DNA from: Bacteroidales bacterium
GTDB lineage: Bacteria > Bacteroidota > Bacteroidia > Bacteroidales > PXBB01
Length of the DNA: 64,000 nucleotides
Direction of reading: 5' to 3'
Assembly (NCBI GenBank): GCA_028698995.1
Contig: JAQVVM010000024.1
Span: 1-64,000, forward strand
Part shown: one piece after another, positions 27,906 through 36,954 of the stretch
Position numbering within the stretch: the stretch's first letter is position 1
Layout: each line of letters opens with the position of its first letter
Notes under the pieces: generated by a model
The model's database searches: none
What the model was told of the DNA's origin: nothing
The model's input: only the letters and a program-made list of their open reading frames with translations
Program-made: the position numbers and the translations under genes

Positions 27906-29258
27906 ATGTCAGAAAAAAAACACAATCGTTGGCTAATTGCCATCATGGGAACTGTTTTACAGTTAGCTTTAGGTACAGTATATGCCTGGAGTTATTTCCA
28001 AAAACCAATCATGACAGCTTTTGGCTGGTCAAATGTTCAGGTAATGTGGATTTTTAGTTTAGCTATTTGTTTTCTTGGAATTTCTGCCGCCTGGGGTGGT
28101 ATGAACTTGGCTAAATTAGGTCCAAAAAAATTAGCAATTTCAGGTGCTATATTATTTGCAGCGGGTTATTTTATCGGCTCTTTTGCCATGTCAATTAACA
28201 ATGTCGTATTATTATACATTGGATACGGTGTTATTGGTGGATGTGGTTTGGGTCTTGGTTATGTTACTCCAGTTGCAACAGCTGCCAAATGGTTCCCTGA
28301 TAAAAAGGGATTTATCACAGGAATGGTAGTAATGGGATTTGGTTTGGGAGCATTAATTATGTCCAAATTTATTGCCCCTGCTCTTATGACCAGTTTTAAC
28401 AGTATTTTAAAAGCAATTCCTGCTGAATCTTTTGTTGATGGCAAACTTATGGATGATGCTGTAAAACTTACCCTTCAGGGTGAATTGGTAAAAGTTTTTC
28501 TTTACGCTGGTGCTATTTTACTTGCTATTGCACTTCCTGCTGCACTTATTATGCGTAATCCCCCTGCTGGTTATGTTCCTGCCGGCTATAATGCACCAGT
28601 TAAAAGTGCATCAAATCAAGCTAGTGAAGATAAACTGACCGTTAAGGATTGTATTCTTTCAAGTAAATTTTTAAGAATGTGGTTGATCTTCTTCTTAAAC
28701 ATTGCTGCAGGAATTATGTTTATTGGTCTTCAATCACCTATGTTACAGGATTTGTTGAAAAATGCTGGATCTGCTATGGATGCAGCTGCTTTAGCCGCAG
28801 CGGGTGGAACTTTGATAGCTATCAGTTCTTTATTTAATGGTATTGGTAGATTTTTCTGGGGAGGTTTGTCTGATAAAATAGGTAGAATACAAGCTTTCCG
28901 TTTAATTTTAGCTTCTCAACTTTTTGTGTTTATTGCCTTTATTTGGGTTGGAAATCCCTGGATTTTTGGCGTCATGGTTTGCTACATACTACTTTGTTAT
29001 GGTGGCGGCTTCGGCACCATGCCTTCTTTTGTTGGTGATATCTTTACCGCCAAATTAATGCCTGTTGTGTATGGCTCTATACTTACAGCATGGTCTGTAG
29101 CCGGTATTGTTGGACCACAAATAGCTGCATTCATTAAAGATAACTATAAAGCTGATGCTCCTACTTACACTTTTGTAACTGGTGCAGCTTTATTAGCCTT
29201 AGGTGTAATAATATCTTTTACACTGGATAATAAATCACTTGCTGAAGTAAAAAAATAA
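27906..29258 (+). CDS. Oxalate/formate antiporter-family MFS transporter
   Basis: 450 residues with about 12 membrane segments and the start 'NRWLIAIMGTVLQLALGTVYAWSYF' typical of the OFA (oxalate:formate antiporter) family. The conserved cytoplasmic loop GRFFWGGLSDKIGR lies near residue 317. The gene starts 34 bp after fdhB and ends at a strong terminator, so it belongs to the fdh transcription unit. Formate (or a related carboxylate) uptake or release is the natural inference; substrate cannot be proven from sequence because the OFA family is broad. Confidence 0.88.
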   Translation: MSEKKHNRWLIAIMGTVLQLALGTVYAWSYFQKPIMTAFGWSNVQVMWIFSLAICFLGISAAWGGMNLAKLGPKKLAISGAILFAAGYFIGSFAMSINNVVLLYIGYGVIGGCGLGLGYVTPVATAAKWFPDKKGFITGMVVMGFGLGALIMSKFIAPALMTSFNSILKAIPAESFVDGKLMDDAVKLTLQGELVKVFLYAGAILLAIALPAALIMRNPPAGYVPAGYNAPVKSASNQASEDKLTVKDCILSSKFLRMWLIFFLNIAAGIMFIGLQSPMLQDLLKNAGSAMDAAALAAAGGTLIAISSLFNGIGRFFWGGLSDKIGRIQAFRLILASQLFVFIAFIWVGNPWIFGVMVCYILLCYGGGFGTMPSFVGDIFTAKLMPVVYGSILTAWSVAGIVGPQIAAFIKDNYKADAPTYTFVTGAALLALGVIISFTLDNKSLAEVKK

Positions 29259-29280
29259 AAACCTTTTCTGTCGTAAATGA

Positions 29281-29316
29281 AAATACCTTAAAGTTATCCT
29301 TTAAGGTATTTTTCAT
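29281..29316. terminator. Intrinsic terminator after the formate transporter gene
   Basis: A 13-bp perfect stem, AAATACCTTAAAG (29281-29293) with CTTTAAGGTATTT (29299-29311), 5-nt loop, followed by a T-rich tract. It separates the fdhAB-transporter unit from mobA. Confidence 0.85.
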
Positions 29317-29333
29317 TTTTATTTTATTAATTT

Positions 29334-29340
29334 AAAGGAG
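29334..29340 (+). promoter_or_regulatory. Shine-Dalgarno sequence of mobA
   Basis: AAAGGAG ends 2 nt before the ATG at 29343. The strong motif, though unusually close, supports this start over internal alternatives. Confidence 0.45.
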
Positions 29341-29342
29341 TC

Positions 29343-30491
29343 ATGCTTGTAAAAGGCAATTTTATAATTATTGATGCTGATAGAAGTTATTGCTATTCGA
29401 ATAAACTAGCTTCTCAAATTATTGGGTTGATTGCAGCAAACCATGCTATTATAAGCCTTAAATTTAACTGCATTGATGAAAATGCCTCTGATTGTAATTT
29501 CGTTAAACAAAACAATGTTAAATCTCAAAGTTTTACCTATGAAATTAATGAAATACAATTCTCAGATTCAGTAAATAAAAATATTAATGTTTTAAAATCT
29601 GGCGCAAAAAAGGTTTTTCAAATATATACCCATAAAAATTATGCTCTTAAAGCCTGTATGGATTTTCTAAATAGAATACCCGAAAATTCTATGGTAATTG
29701 TAGAATCTAATTCTTTGAGAGATTATATGGAGCCGGGATTGTTTTTCGTCTTTAGTATTGAGAATGCCAATTCAAAAAGTAAAAAAGTTTTATCCCATCT
29801 TGCAGATAAAATTGTTGTTCTGAAAGATAGTACCTTGGAATTTGAACCAGAACGTGTGATGATAAGCCAAAATAAATGGTGTTTCAAACATAAAGCTACT
29901 GCTATAATTCTAGCTGGTGGTAAAAGTTCACGTATGGAAGGAGCTGAAAAAAGCCTTCTGAATTTTAATGGGAAGCCTTTAATTCAACATATTGTTGAAC
30001 AATTGGATATGTGCTTTGATCAAGTTATTATTGGTTCCAATGAGCCTGATAAATTTAAGTTTCTAAACAAAGAAGTAATTCCCGATATTGAGAAAAATAA
30101 AGGTCCCCTAATGGGAATTATGTCTTGCCTTAAATCATCAAAAAATGAATGTAATTTTATTACTGCATGTGATATTCCTGAAATGAATATTAATCTTATT
30201 AACAGAATGATAAGCATGTCTTCAGATGTGGATATTGTTATGCCTGTTTCAGAAAATGAAAAGTATGAACCTTTATATGCTGTGTATAATAAAAAAGTTA
30301 TTACTTTTGCCGAAGAAATTTTAAAAAATAACGGCAGAAAAATTACAAATGTATTAAAATATGCAAAAGTAGAGTTCGTAGATTTTGATAATGAAACTTG
30401 GTATTTTAATATCAACAGGAAATCTGATTTTATTGAGTTTATAAAAAGTAAAAATTATTGTAATAAAAGTAGATTGATAAACCAGTTATAA
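29343..30491 (+). CDS. mobA: Molybdenum cofactor guanylyltransferase with an extra N-terminal domain
   Basis: 382 residues, about twice the usual MobA length. The C-terminal half (about 185-375) is MobA: 'AIILAGGKSSRMEGAEKSLL' with the nucleotide-binding glycines and Lys, and 'ITACDIPEM' with the metal-binding Asp. It would add GMP to molybdopterin to make the MGD cofactor that FdhA needs. The N-terminal ~180 residues resemble a MobB-like P-loop fold, but the Walker A position reads DADRSYCYSNKLAS with no GxxxxGKS, so it is probably not a working nucleotide site. The location, just after the fdh unit, fits cofactor supply. Confidence 0.85.
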   Translation: MLVKGNFIIIDADRSYCYSNKLASQIIGLIAANHAIISLKFNCIDENASDCNFVKQNNVKSQSFTYEINEIQFSDSVNKNINVLKSGAKKVFQIYTHKNYALKACMDFLNRIPENSMVIVESNSLRDYMEPGLFFVFSIENANSKSKKVLSHLADKIVVLKDSTLEFEPERVMISQNKWCFKHKATAIILAGGKSSRMEGAEKSLLNFNGKPLIQHIVEQLDMCFDQVIIGSNEPDKFKFLNKEVIPDIEKNKGPLMGIMSCLKSSKNECNFITACDIPEMNINLINRMISMSSDVDIVMPVSENEKYEPLYAVYNKKVITFAEEILKNNGRKITNVLKYAKVEFVDFDNETWYFNINRKSDFIEFIKSKNYCNKSRLINQL

Positions 30492-30520
30492 ATTAAATGT
30501 TAAATTAAATTAAAAATCAA

Positions 30521-31744
30521 ATGAAAAAAAATGTATTTATTTTAGTAATAGGCATGTTTTTTCTTGTCGGAAATATATTTTCACAAGAAGAAAACAAAAA
30601 ATTAGAGTTTAAACCCTATGGCTTTGTTAAAGGCGATATGATTTACACTATGGGAGGTGTATATTCATTCGGGAATGTAGCTAATTGTTACAACTCTTCA
30701 CCTCAGTTTGCCAGTGGTTTGGATACAACGGCTATTGGTTTTACAGGACAACATTCACGTTTAGGTTTTAAAGCTTCCACCGGTGAAAAAATTAAAGTCA
30801 GTGGACTTCTTGAAATTGACTTCTATGAAGGCCCTATTAACAGTAATGTTAAACCTCGGATGAGATTAGGATATGTTTCTGTTTCAAAAGGTGGTTTTGA
30901 AGCCCGCTTCGGACAACAATGGGATTTGTATTCTTCATTAAATCCAAATACAAACAATACCAACGGAAATATGTGGTATGCAGGAAATAAAGGCTTTCGA
31001 AGGGGTCAAATTCAGTTAAGTTATGTTCTTAAAAATGATAAAATTTCCCCAATGATTCAACTTTCTGTTGGAGAAACAACCCGAGAAGACGCCGGTATTG
31101 GAAAAGACAACATCTCCGGTATCCCAATGCTTCAGGGAAGAGTGTCAGCTAAAATTTTAGATAAATATTCTTTAGGTGTTTCTTATGCATATGGTACTTA
31201 TCTTGAGAAAAAAGGTTTGATTGAAACAGGCGTAGGTTTAGGCATTGCCGATACATTATTATCTGATTTTACTGTTAATACTTCTGGTATTAGTGTTGAT
31301 CTCAGTCTGCCTATTCATAAATATTTTTCATTAAATGGTGAATTTAATACAGGAACAAATTTAAACAATGCAAACCTTTTCAGCGTTGCAGGTAATTATT
31401 CTTGGAGTATTCATGATTCTTTGAAAACCCTTTCTGTTAGTGATAAAAATAGCATGGGTATGTGGTTTAATGCACAGTCTAATATAACCGACTGGTTTCA
31501 AGTCGTTGTTGGATTTGGTATGGATAATAATACTTCAGAAACATTTGCTGTTAATAATATTGAAAAGAATACAGTCGTTTATGGCGACTTGATTTTTCCA
31601 ATAAAACATGGTTTTTCAATTGCTTTAGAGGTTATGAATATCAATACTACTGTTGTTTCTAAAGTTGATGTAAACAAGAAAATTACAGAAAGAAAAAGTA
31701 ATATTGCTAACGTGGTAAATCTTTCCGCAAAAGTTAATTTTTAA
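30521..31744 (+). CDS. Outer-membrane porin-like beta-barrel protein
   Basis: 407 residues with a signal peptide (KKNVFILVIGMFFLVGNIF...S) and alternating polar/hydrophobic strands typical of an outer-membrane barrel. N-terminal features such as 'PYGFVKGDMIYTMGG', 'HSRLGFKAST' and FGQQWDLYS resemble the DcaP/porin type found in Gram-negatives, ending in an aromatic residue (AKVNF) as barrel proteins do. It lies 29 bp after mobA and ends at a terminator. Passage of small anions such as formate is a plausible but unproven role. Confidence 0.75.
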   Translation: MKKNVFILVIGMFFLVGNIFSQEENKKLEFKPYGFVKGDMIYTMGGVYSFGNVANCYNSSPQFASGLDTTAIGFTGQHSRLGFKASTGEKIKVSGLLEIDFYEGPINSNVKPRMRLGYVSVSKGGFEARFGQQWDLYSSLNPNTNNTNGNMWYAGNKGFRRGQIQLSYVLKNDKISPMIQLSVGETTREDAGIGKDNISGIPMLQGRVSAKILDKYSLGVSYAYGTYLEKKGLIETGVGLGIADTLLSDFTVNTSGISVDLSLPIHKYFSLNGEFNTGTNLNNANLFSVAGNYSWSIHDSLKTLSVSDKNSMGMWFNAQSNITDWFQVVVGFGMDNNTSETFAVNNIEKNTVVYGDLIFPIKHGFSIALEVMNINTTVVSKVDVNKKITERKSNIANVVNLSAKVNF

Positions 31745-31763
31745 ACTTTCCAAATATTCTTTT

Positions 31764-31801
31764 AAAGGGCTGTCACAAACTTGAGGCAGCCCTTTATTTT
31801 T
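31764..31801 (+). terminator. Intrinsic terminator after the porin gene
   Basis: AAAGGGCTG (31764-31772) pairs with CAGCCCTTT (31787-31795) and is followed by a T-rich tract. Confidence 0.75.
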
Positions 31802-31972
31802 ATAGTGAACTCCATGTGGTTATTGTGAATGTACTACCTGAAGATTCTCAACCTTTTATTTAAGTCTCTTATAACTCATTTTTTTAATAAATTTTAATTG
31901 CTGTTTAATGGAATTAAAAAAGTAAACAACAAAAATGTTTGCTTCAAAAATTCTTTAACAATAAAATTATTT

Positions 31973-31980
31973 TACTTTTG
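31973..31980 (+). promoter_or_regulatory. -7 promoter element just before the complex-I-like operon
   Basis: TACTTTTG fits TAnnTTTG, but no well-spaced TTTG is visible. It ends only 8 nt before the ATG at 31989, so a transcript from here would be leaderless or nearly so. Confidence 0.4.
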
Positions 31981-31988
31981 CACCTCAA

Positions 31989-33974
31989 ATGGATATTCTT
32001 ACATGTAAAATATTAATATTATTAACCCTCGTGGTTTTTGTAATCCCTAAAAATTACCACTATCTATGGGGATTGATGTTGCATATAGGGCTCATTACAA
32101 TAAGTAGTATATGGGCAATTCAAAGCTTGTTTTTTTCGGATCTTACACTAAGCAAAGCTTTTATGCCTCTCATGGGTCATGCTCTTTTCCTTGAAATTGA
32201 CAAATTATCTGCATATTTTATTTTAGTTGTGAACTTCACAGCATTGACAGGAATTATATATGCAAAGTCCTATTTAGAACCCTATTTCAAAGTCAAAACT
32301 AAGTCAGAAATGGCTTTGCATTTTTTTAGCTTTCTCTGGTTGCATATTTCTATGTTACTAGTCTTAATGTTTAGAGATGCCCTTGCATTTTTAATCGCAT
32401 GGGAACTGATGGCTTTGTCTTCTTTTGTGCTGGTCATCTTTGAATCAGATAAAAAAGAAACAATTAAGATTGGTATTCAGTATCTTATCCAAATGCACAT
32501 AGGTTTTGTTTTTATTTTATTCGCTTTTTTATGGGCACACACACAAGCCGGAGCAGTCTTTAGCTTTGATGGTTTATTCTCTTATTTTGAAACCCATAAT
32601 CCATTAGGATTATTTGTTCTTTTTTTTGTGGGTTTTGGAATCAAAGCCGGATTCATTCCTTTTCATTCATGGTTGCCACATGCCCATCCGGCTGCTCCTT
32701 CTCATGTATCGGGTGTAATGAGTGGGGTGATGATTAAAATGGGTATATTCGGAATACTCAGAGTTCTTACTTATATCCATCATGATTTCTTTTATATAGG
32801 ATTACTTATTTTATCTGTTTCTATGATTTCAGGTATTTTAGGCGTAAGTATGGCTATAGTACAACACGATTTTAAGAAGCTATTGGCTTATCACAGTATT
32901 GAGAACATTGGTATCATTGGTATTGGAATAGGTTTAGGGGTCATTGGTATGGCAGTTCATATTCCTGTTTTAACAGTACTTGGTTTTGCAGGGGCACTAT
33001 TACATGTACTGAACCACTCTCTTTTTAAGTCATTGCTATTTTATACCGCAGGCAGTGTTTATCAGCAGACTAAGACACGTAACATTGAGAAACTTGGAGG
33101 CTTGATTAAAAAAATGCCTGTTACTGCCTTATTTTTTCTTTTAGGATCTTTGGCTATTTGTGGTTTACCACCTTTTAACGGCTTCATTTCTGAATTTCTA
33201 ATTTATTCAGGGATTTTCAAATCCCTGCAACCTGGTGGTTTATTTACAGATATTATACTTCTTTTCAGTTTTATTGGCTTAGTTCTAATAGGAGGACTCG
33301 CCGTTTTTTGTTTTACAAAAGTATTCAGTATTATTTTTCTTGGAACACCCCGTTCAGAAAAAGTGTCTGAAGCAGTGGAAGTGGATGCTTCAATGATTAT
33401 GCCCGATTATATGATTGGTTTTATGATTGTTGCAATTGGCATTCTGCCTTCCATTTTTATTTATCCTCTGTCGATGGTTGTTTCACAATTTTCAAATGAT
33501 ATAATATTAATAAATCAGATGATTCCAATCTTAAACAAAGTTGGCGTTATTTCCGGGATTTTTATTGGATTAATAGGTCTGTTATGGATTTTAAGAGCCT
33601 GGCAACAAAGAAAACATGATGTTTCGCAGAGTGCAACTTGGGGTTGTGCTTATACAGGTGCTGATCCTGCCTTACATCAATACACAGCTACATCTTATGC
33701 CGGAAACTTTATTCAACTTTCAAATAAGATTGTCAATGTGAATAAAGATGCTATTGAATTTCAAGAATCTGAAATTTTTCCTCAGGAAAAAGCGTTTGAG
33801 ACACATTCAAGCGACATTTTTGAGGATCATTTAATCCTTAAACCGGTTCAAAAGATGCTTAAATGGTTTGAACGTTTTGCAGTATTTCAGACCGGTAGAA
33901 TTCAGCATTACCTGCTATATGCACTTGTTTTCTTAATAGTAATTTTTGTTTTAACTCTTCTGAACTGGATATAG
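31989..33974 (+). CDS. Complex-I-like antiporter subunit, HyfB/NuoL-like
   Basis: 661 residues, about 14-16 membrane helices. Proton-channel residues of the NuoL/Mrp antiporter family appear intact: the Glu in 'LIAWELMALSSF' (near 138) and the Lys in 'FVGFGIKAGFIPFHSWLP' (near 220), plus the 'HPAAPSHVSGVMSG' loop and later 'HSIENIGIIGIGIG'. The C-terminal part contains WGCAYTGADPALHQYT, typical of hydrogenase-4 subunit B. It would form a proton-translocating channel of the membrane arm. First gene of a tightly packed six-gene operon. Confidence 0.88.
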   Translation: MDILTCKILILLTLVVFVIPKNYHYLWGLMLHIGLITISSIWAIQSLFFSDLTLSKAFMPLMGHALFLEIDKLSAYFILVVNFTALTGIIYAKSYLEPYFKVKTKSEMALHFFSFLWLHISMLLVLMFRDALAFLIAWELMALSSFVLVIFESDKKETIKIGIQYLIQMHIGFVFILFAFLWAHTQAGAVFSFDGLFSYFETHNPLGLFVLFFVGFGIKAGFIPFHSWLPHAHPAAPSHVSGVMSGVMIKMGIFGILRVLTYIHHDFFYIGLLILSVSMISGILGVSMAIVQHDFKKLLAYHSIENIGIIGIGIGLGVIGMAVHIPVLTVLGFAGALLHVLNHSLFKSLLFYTAGSVYQQTKTRNIEKLGGLIKKMPVTALFFLLGSLAICGLPPFNGFISEFLIYSGIFKSLQPGGLFTDIILLFSFIGLVLIGGLAVFCFTKVFSIIFLGTPRSEKVSEAVEVDASMIMPDYMIGFMIVAIGILPSIFIYPLSMVVSQFSNDIILINQMIPILNKVGVISGIFIGLIGLLWILRAWQQRKHDVSQSATWGCAYTGADPALHQYTATSYAGNFIQLSNKIVNVNKDAIEFQESEIFPQEKAFETHSSDIFEDHLILKPVQKMLKWFERFAVFQTGRIQHYLLYALVFLIVIFVLTLLNWI

Positions 33975-33975
33975 A

Positions 33976-34890
33976 ATGTTAGGTGTACTTTTGATATTAT
34001 CTTCTGCAATTTTTTTTCCTGGTATTACTGCTAAAGTTAAAGCAAGATTAGGAGGAAGAAAGATGCCGCACCTGTTTCAGCCTTTGTTTGATGTTGTGCG
34101 TCAGTTTAAAAAGAGGACCATTTATAGTCCCGTTACAAGTATTATATTCAAAATGGCCCCAATAATCTATTTTGCCTCAGTACTTGTAGCAATTATGTTA
34201 ATTCCCTTGGGAGAACAAAAGGGCTTGATATCTTTTGATGGAGATTTTGTGTTTTTTGCATACATTCTTGCTTTAGGGAGATTTATGATGATTATTGGCG
34301 CCATGGATACAGGAAGTGGTTTTGAGGGAATGGGTGCCAACCGTGAAGCCTTTTATGCATTGCTCGTAGAACCTGCCTTTTTTATCCTAATGGGTTCTAT
34401 GGCTCTTTTTACCGGCTTTCCATCTTTCAGCGACCTATACTCTAATATGCATATTAACACCAACCTGTCGTACATAACCGGTATTGCAGCTATTTATGTG
34501 TTAATGTACACGGCTATGGTTGAAAATTCCCGTTTACCGGTGGATGATCCCAAAACACACCTTGAGCTGACAATGATTCATGAAGTAATGATACTTGACA
34601 ACAGCGGCTTTGATCTTTCTCTGATGTACATAGCTTCATGGCTCAAATTTGCAGTTTTCGGTGCTTTAATATCAAATTTTCTGATTTATACATCATGGTC
34701 TATTTATATTCAAATTATTGTGTTTTATTTGATACAGTTTGTTTTTGCAGTAGTTGTTGGCATGCTTGAATCCTTCAGAGCAAGAAATAAAATGGATAAG
34801 AATCCTCAATGGATTTTAATGCTTTCTGCAATTTCAATAGTTATCTTTTTAACGACATTAATTATTACGCAAAAAATAATTTTAAATTAG
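33976..34890 (+). CDS. Complex-I-like membrane subunit, HyfC/NuoH-like
   Basis: 304 residues with about eight membrane helices. It matches the NuoH/HycD/HyfC family, which joins the membrane arm to the soluble arm: 'GRKMPHLFQPLFDVVRQFKK' near the N-terminus (quinone-site side in complex I) and 'ENSRLPVDDPKTHLELTMIHE' near 175-195, the acidic loop typical of the group 4 hydrogenase branch. It starts 1 bp after hyfB-like and ends 3 bp before the next gene. Confidence 0.88.
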   Translation: MLGVLLILSSAIFFPGITAKVKARLGGRKMPHLFQPLFDVVRQFKKRTIYSPVTSIIFKMAPIIYFASVLVAIMLIPLGEQKGLISFDGDFVFFAYILALGRFMMIIGAMDTGSGFEGMGANREAFYALLVEPAFFILMGSMALFTGFPSFSDLYSNMHINTNLSYITGIAAIYVLMYTAMVENSRLPVDDPKTHLELTMIHEVMILDNSGFDLSLMYIASWLKFAVFGALISNFLIYTSWSIYIQIIVFYLIQFVFAVVVGMLESFRARNKMDKNPQWILMLSAISIVIFLTTLIITQKIILN

Positions 34891-34893
34891 CAA

Positions 34894-35523
34894 ATGGTAT
34901 TACTCTTTATTATATTTTACGCCGTAACTCTTATTTACTTTGCTCTCTCAGAAAGGGTTAAAAAATTTGTTGTTTTGTTGTCTTTACAAGGTTTTCTTTT
35001 GTTTGGAGTGGTATTTTTCAGCTTGTATAAAATTGAAATTTTTGATTTCATCTTTATCCTTATTGAAACAATTTTGGTGAAAGCTATAGTAATACCATGG
35101 TTCTTAAATAAAGTCCGTAAACATAATAATTTAAAAAAAGTACATGAACCTTCTGTTCCTGTTTTTTATTCGATAATTGTTGTTGTTACCAGCCTCATAT
35201 TTAGCTTTCTAATAAGTAACTATTTGAAAGATAATCAAATACATACATTGTACTTTACGGTTGCTTTTTCTTCAGTTATTTTTGGTCTTTATTTTATAAT
35301 TATTCATAAAAATATTTTTTCACATCTTGTTGGATATATCATCATTGAAAATGGTATATTTCTATTTTCTCTCGCTGTTGGCAGTGTGATGCCTTTAATG
35401 GTTAATTTAGCCATCCTCCTTGATGTTTTTATGGGTGTTTTGGTGCTTGGTACTTTTGTGAACAGAATTGGAAACACCTTTGATAGTATCGAAACTGATA
35501 ATTTGACAAAATTAAAAGATTAA
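34894..35523 (+). CDS. Hydrogenase-4-like membrane subunit, HyfE/NuoK-like
   Basis: 209 residues, about six membrane helices, length and position as for HyfE, which contains a NuoK-like half. A buried Glu in 'VGYIIIENGIFLFSLAVG' (near 150) matches the NuoK-type channel glutamate. Lies between hyfC-like and hyfF-like genes with 3-4 bp spacing. Confidence 0.8.
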   Translation: MVLLFIIFYAVTLIYFALSERVKKFVVLLSLQGFLLFGVVFFSLYKIEIFDFIFILIETILVKAIVIPWFLNKVRKHNNLKKVHEPSVPVFYSIIVVVTSLIFSFLISNYLKDNQIHTLYFTVAFSSVIFGLYFIIIHKNIFSHLVGYIIIENGIFLFSLAVGSVMPLMVNLAILLDVFMGVLVLGTFVNRIGNTFDSIETDNLTKLKD

Positions 35524-35527
35524 GAAA

Positions 35528-36946
35528 ATGTTGATTTTATTTTTTATATTTTCAATTTGTATAAGTATCTGCATTTTTATTGCAAAAAGTAAAATTGTCA
35601 ATCGAATCCTGTTTCCATTATTTATTACTTCACAAATTGCTTTAAGCGCATTTTCATATACCCATCAGGATATTGTAGATTCATACTTCTTCAAATTTGA
35701 CGCATTAGGAATATTATTGGGGGCTGTATTAACAATTCTAAGTTTATGTACTTATTACTATAGTCTTATTTATCTAAAAAGAAAAGGCGTTAAAGTCAAA
35801 TCAGAGAGCCAATATTTTGCTGCTTTGATTCTTTTTATAACAGCTATGGTCAGTTCAAATTACACGGGAAATATTGCATTACTTTGGGCCAGTATTGAAG
35901 CAACGACTTTATTTGCATCAATTTTAATTTTTCATGAACGAACAAAGGATGCTTTGGAAGCAGCATGGAAATATTTGTTTGTTTCATCTGTGGGTATAGC
36001 AATTGCTTTTATCGGCATACTCTTTATGAGTATTATTGCCAGCAATAGTGGACTTAATAACCTGAGTTTTGATAATCTGGCATCCGCATCCGAAAATATG
36101 AATCCTATATGGTTAAAAATATCATTTTTACTTATTCTTACAGGTTTTTCTGTTAAGATCAGTTTGTTCCCATTATATGCAGTTGCTATTGATGCAAAAA
36201 CAATTGCTCCATCTCCGGTAAATGCATTGATGTCAACAGCACTTGTGAATGTTGGATTTCTTGTGATTTACCGTTCTTATGTAATAATATCAGGAACAGA
36301 AGTAATGGCATGGGCTCAGCATGTGCTTATGCTAACCGGCATTATTTCATTGATAATTGCAAGCATACAATTAACACGGGTCAAAAGATTAAAAAGATTG
36401 TATGCTTTTTCGACCATGGAACACATGGGTATTGTATTCTTAGGTCTTTCTGTTGGAGGTATTGGGTATTATGCTGCTGTGTTGCATTTGATTTTTCACT
36501 CCTTTGTAAAAGCAGGTTTATTTTATCAGATTAATCAAATTCATACGCTTTTTAAATCCAAATGGATTTATAACTTTGGCGGTTTTTTCAAACTCAACCC
36601 GTTTGCAGGATTAGCAATGCTTTTAGGTCTGGTGTCAATAACTGCAATGCCACCTTCAGGGCTTTTTGTAAGTGAATTTATGATTTTTAAGGCTATGTTT
36701 TTTGGAGATAAATTTATTTATGCTGGTGTAAGTCTTTTTTTTATTACAGCCATTTTATACTTTTTTATTAAAAATTTTCTGCAAATTCTGTATGCGCCAA
36801 GCCAAGGAACTATTGAATTTCAAGAAAATGAACCTTATGAAAATGTCATTCAAATACTTCTTTACAGTCTTGTTATTTATCTTGGGGTAACACCTCCTTA
36901 TATATTTACTGACCTTATTAATGCTGTAGTTTCCGGATTAAATTAA
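35528..36946 (+). CDS. Complex-I-like antiporter subunit, HyfF/NuoN-like
   Basis: 472 residues, about 13-14 membrane helices. The channel Glu in 'ALLWASIEATTLFAS' (near 120) and a Lys in 'LTGFSVKISLFPLY' (near 210) are visible; 'HSFVKAGLFYQ' (near 325) carries a further membrane Lys. It is the second antiporter-like subunit. A HyfD-type third antiporter subunit is absent, so the membrane arm would hold two NuoL/N-type channels plus HyfC and HyfE. Confidence 0.87.
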   Translation: MLILFFIFSICISICIFIAKSKIVNRILFPLFITSQIALSAFSYTHQDIVDSYFFKFDALGILLGAVLTILSLCTYYYSLIYLKRKGVKVKSESQYFAALILFITAMVSSNYTGNIALLWASIEATTLFASILIFHERTKDALEAAWKYLFVSSVGIAIAFIGILFMSIIASNSGLNNLSFDNLASASENMNPIWLKISFLLILTGFSVKISLFPLYAVAIDAKTIAPSPVNALMSTALVNVGFLVIYRSYVIISGTEVMAWAQHVLMLTGIISLIIASIQLTRVKRLKRLYAFSTMEHMGIVFLGLSVGGIGYYAAVLHLIFHSFVKAGLFYQINQIHTLFKSKWIYNFGGFFKLNPFAGLAMLLGLVSITAMPPSGLFVSEFMIFKAMFFGDKFIYAGVSLFFITAILYFFIKNFLQILYAPSQGTIEFQENEPYENVIQILLYSLVIYLGVTPPYIFTDLINAVVSGLN

Positions 36947-36954
36947 TTAAAAAA

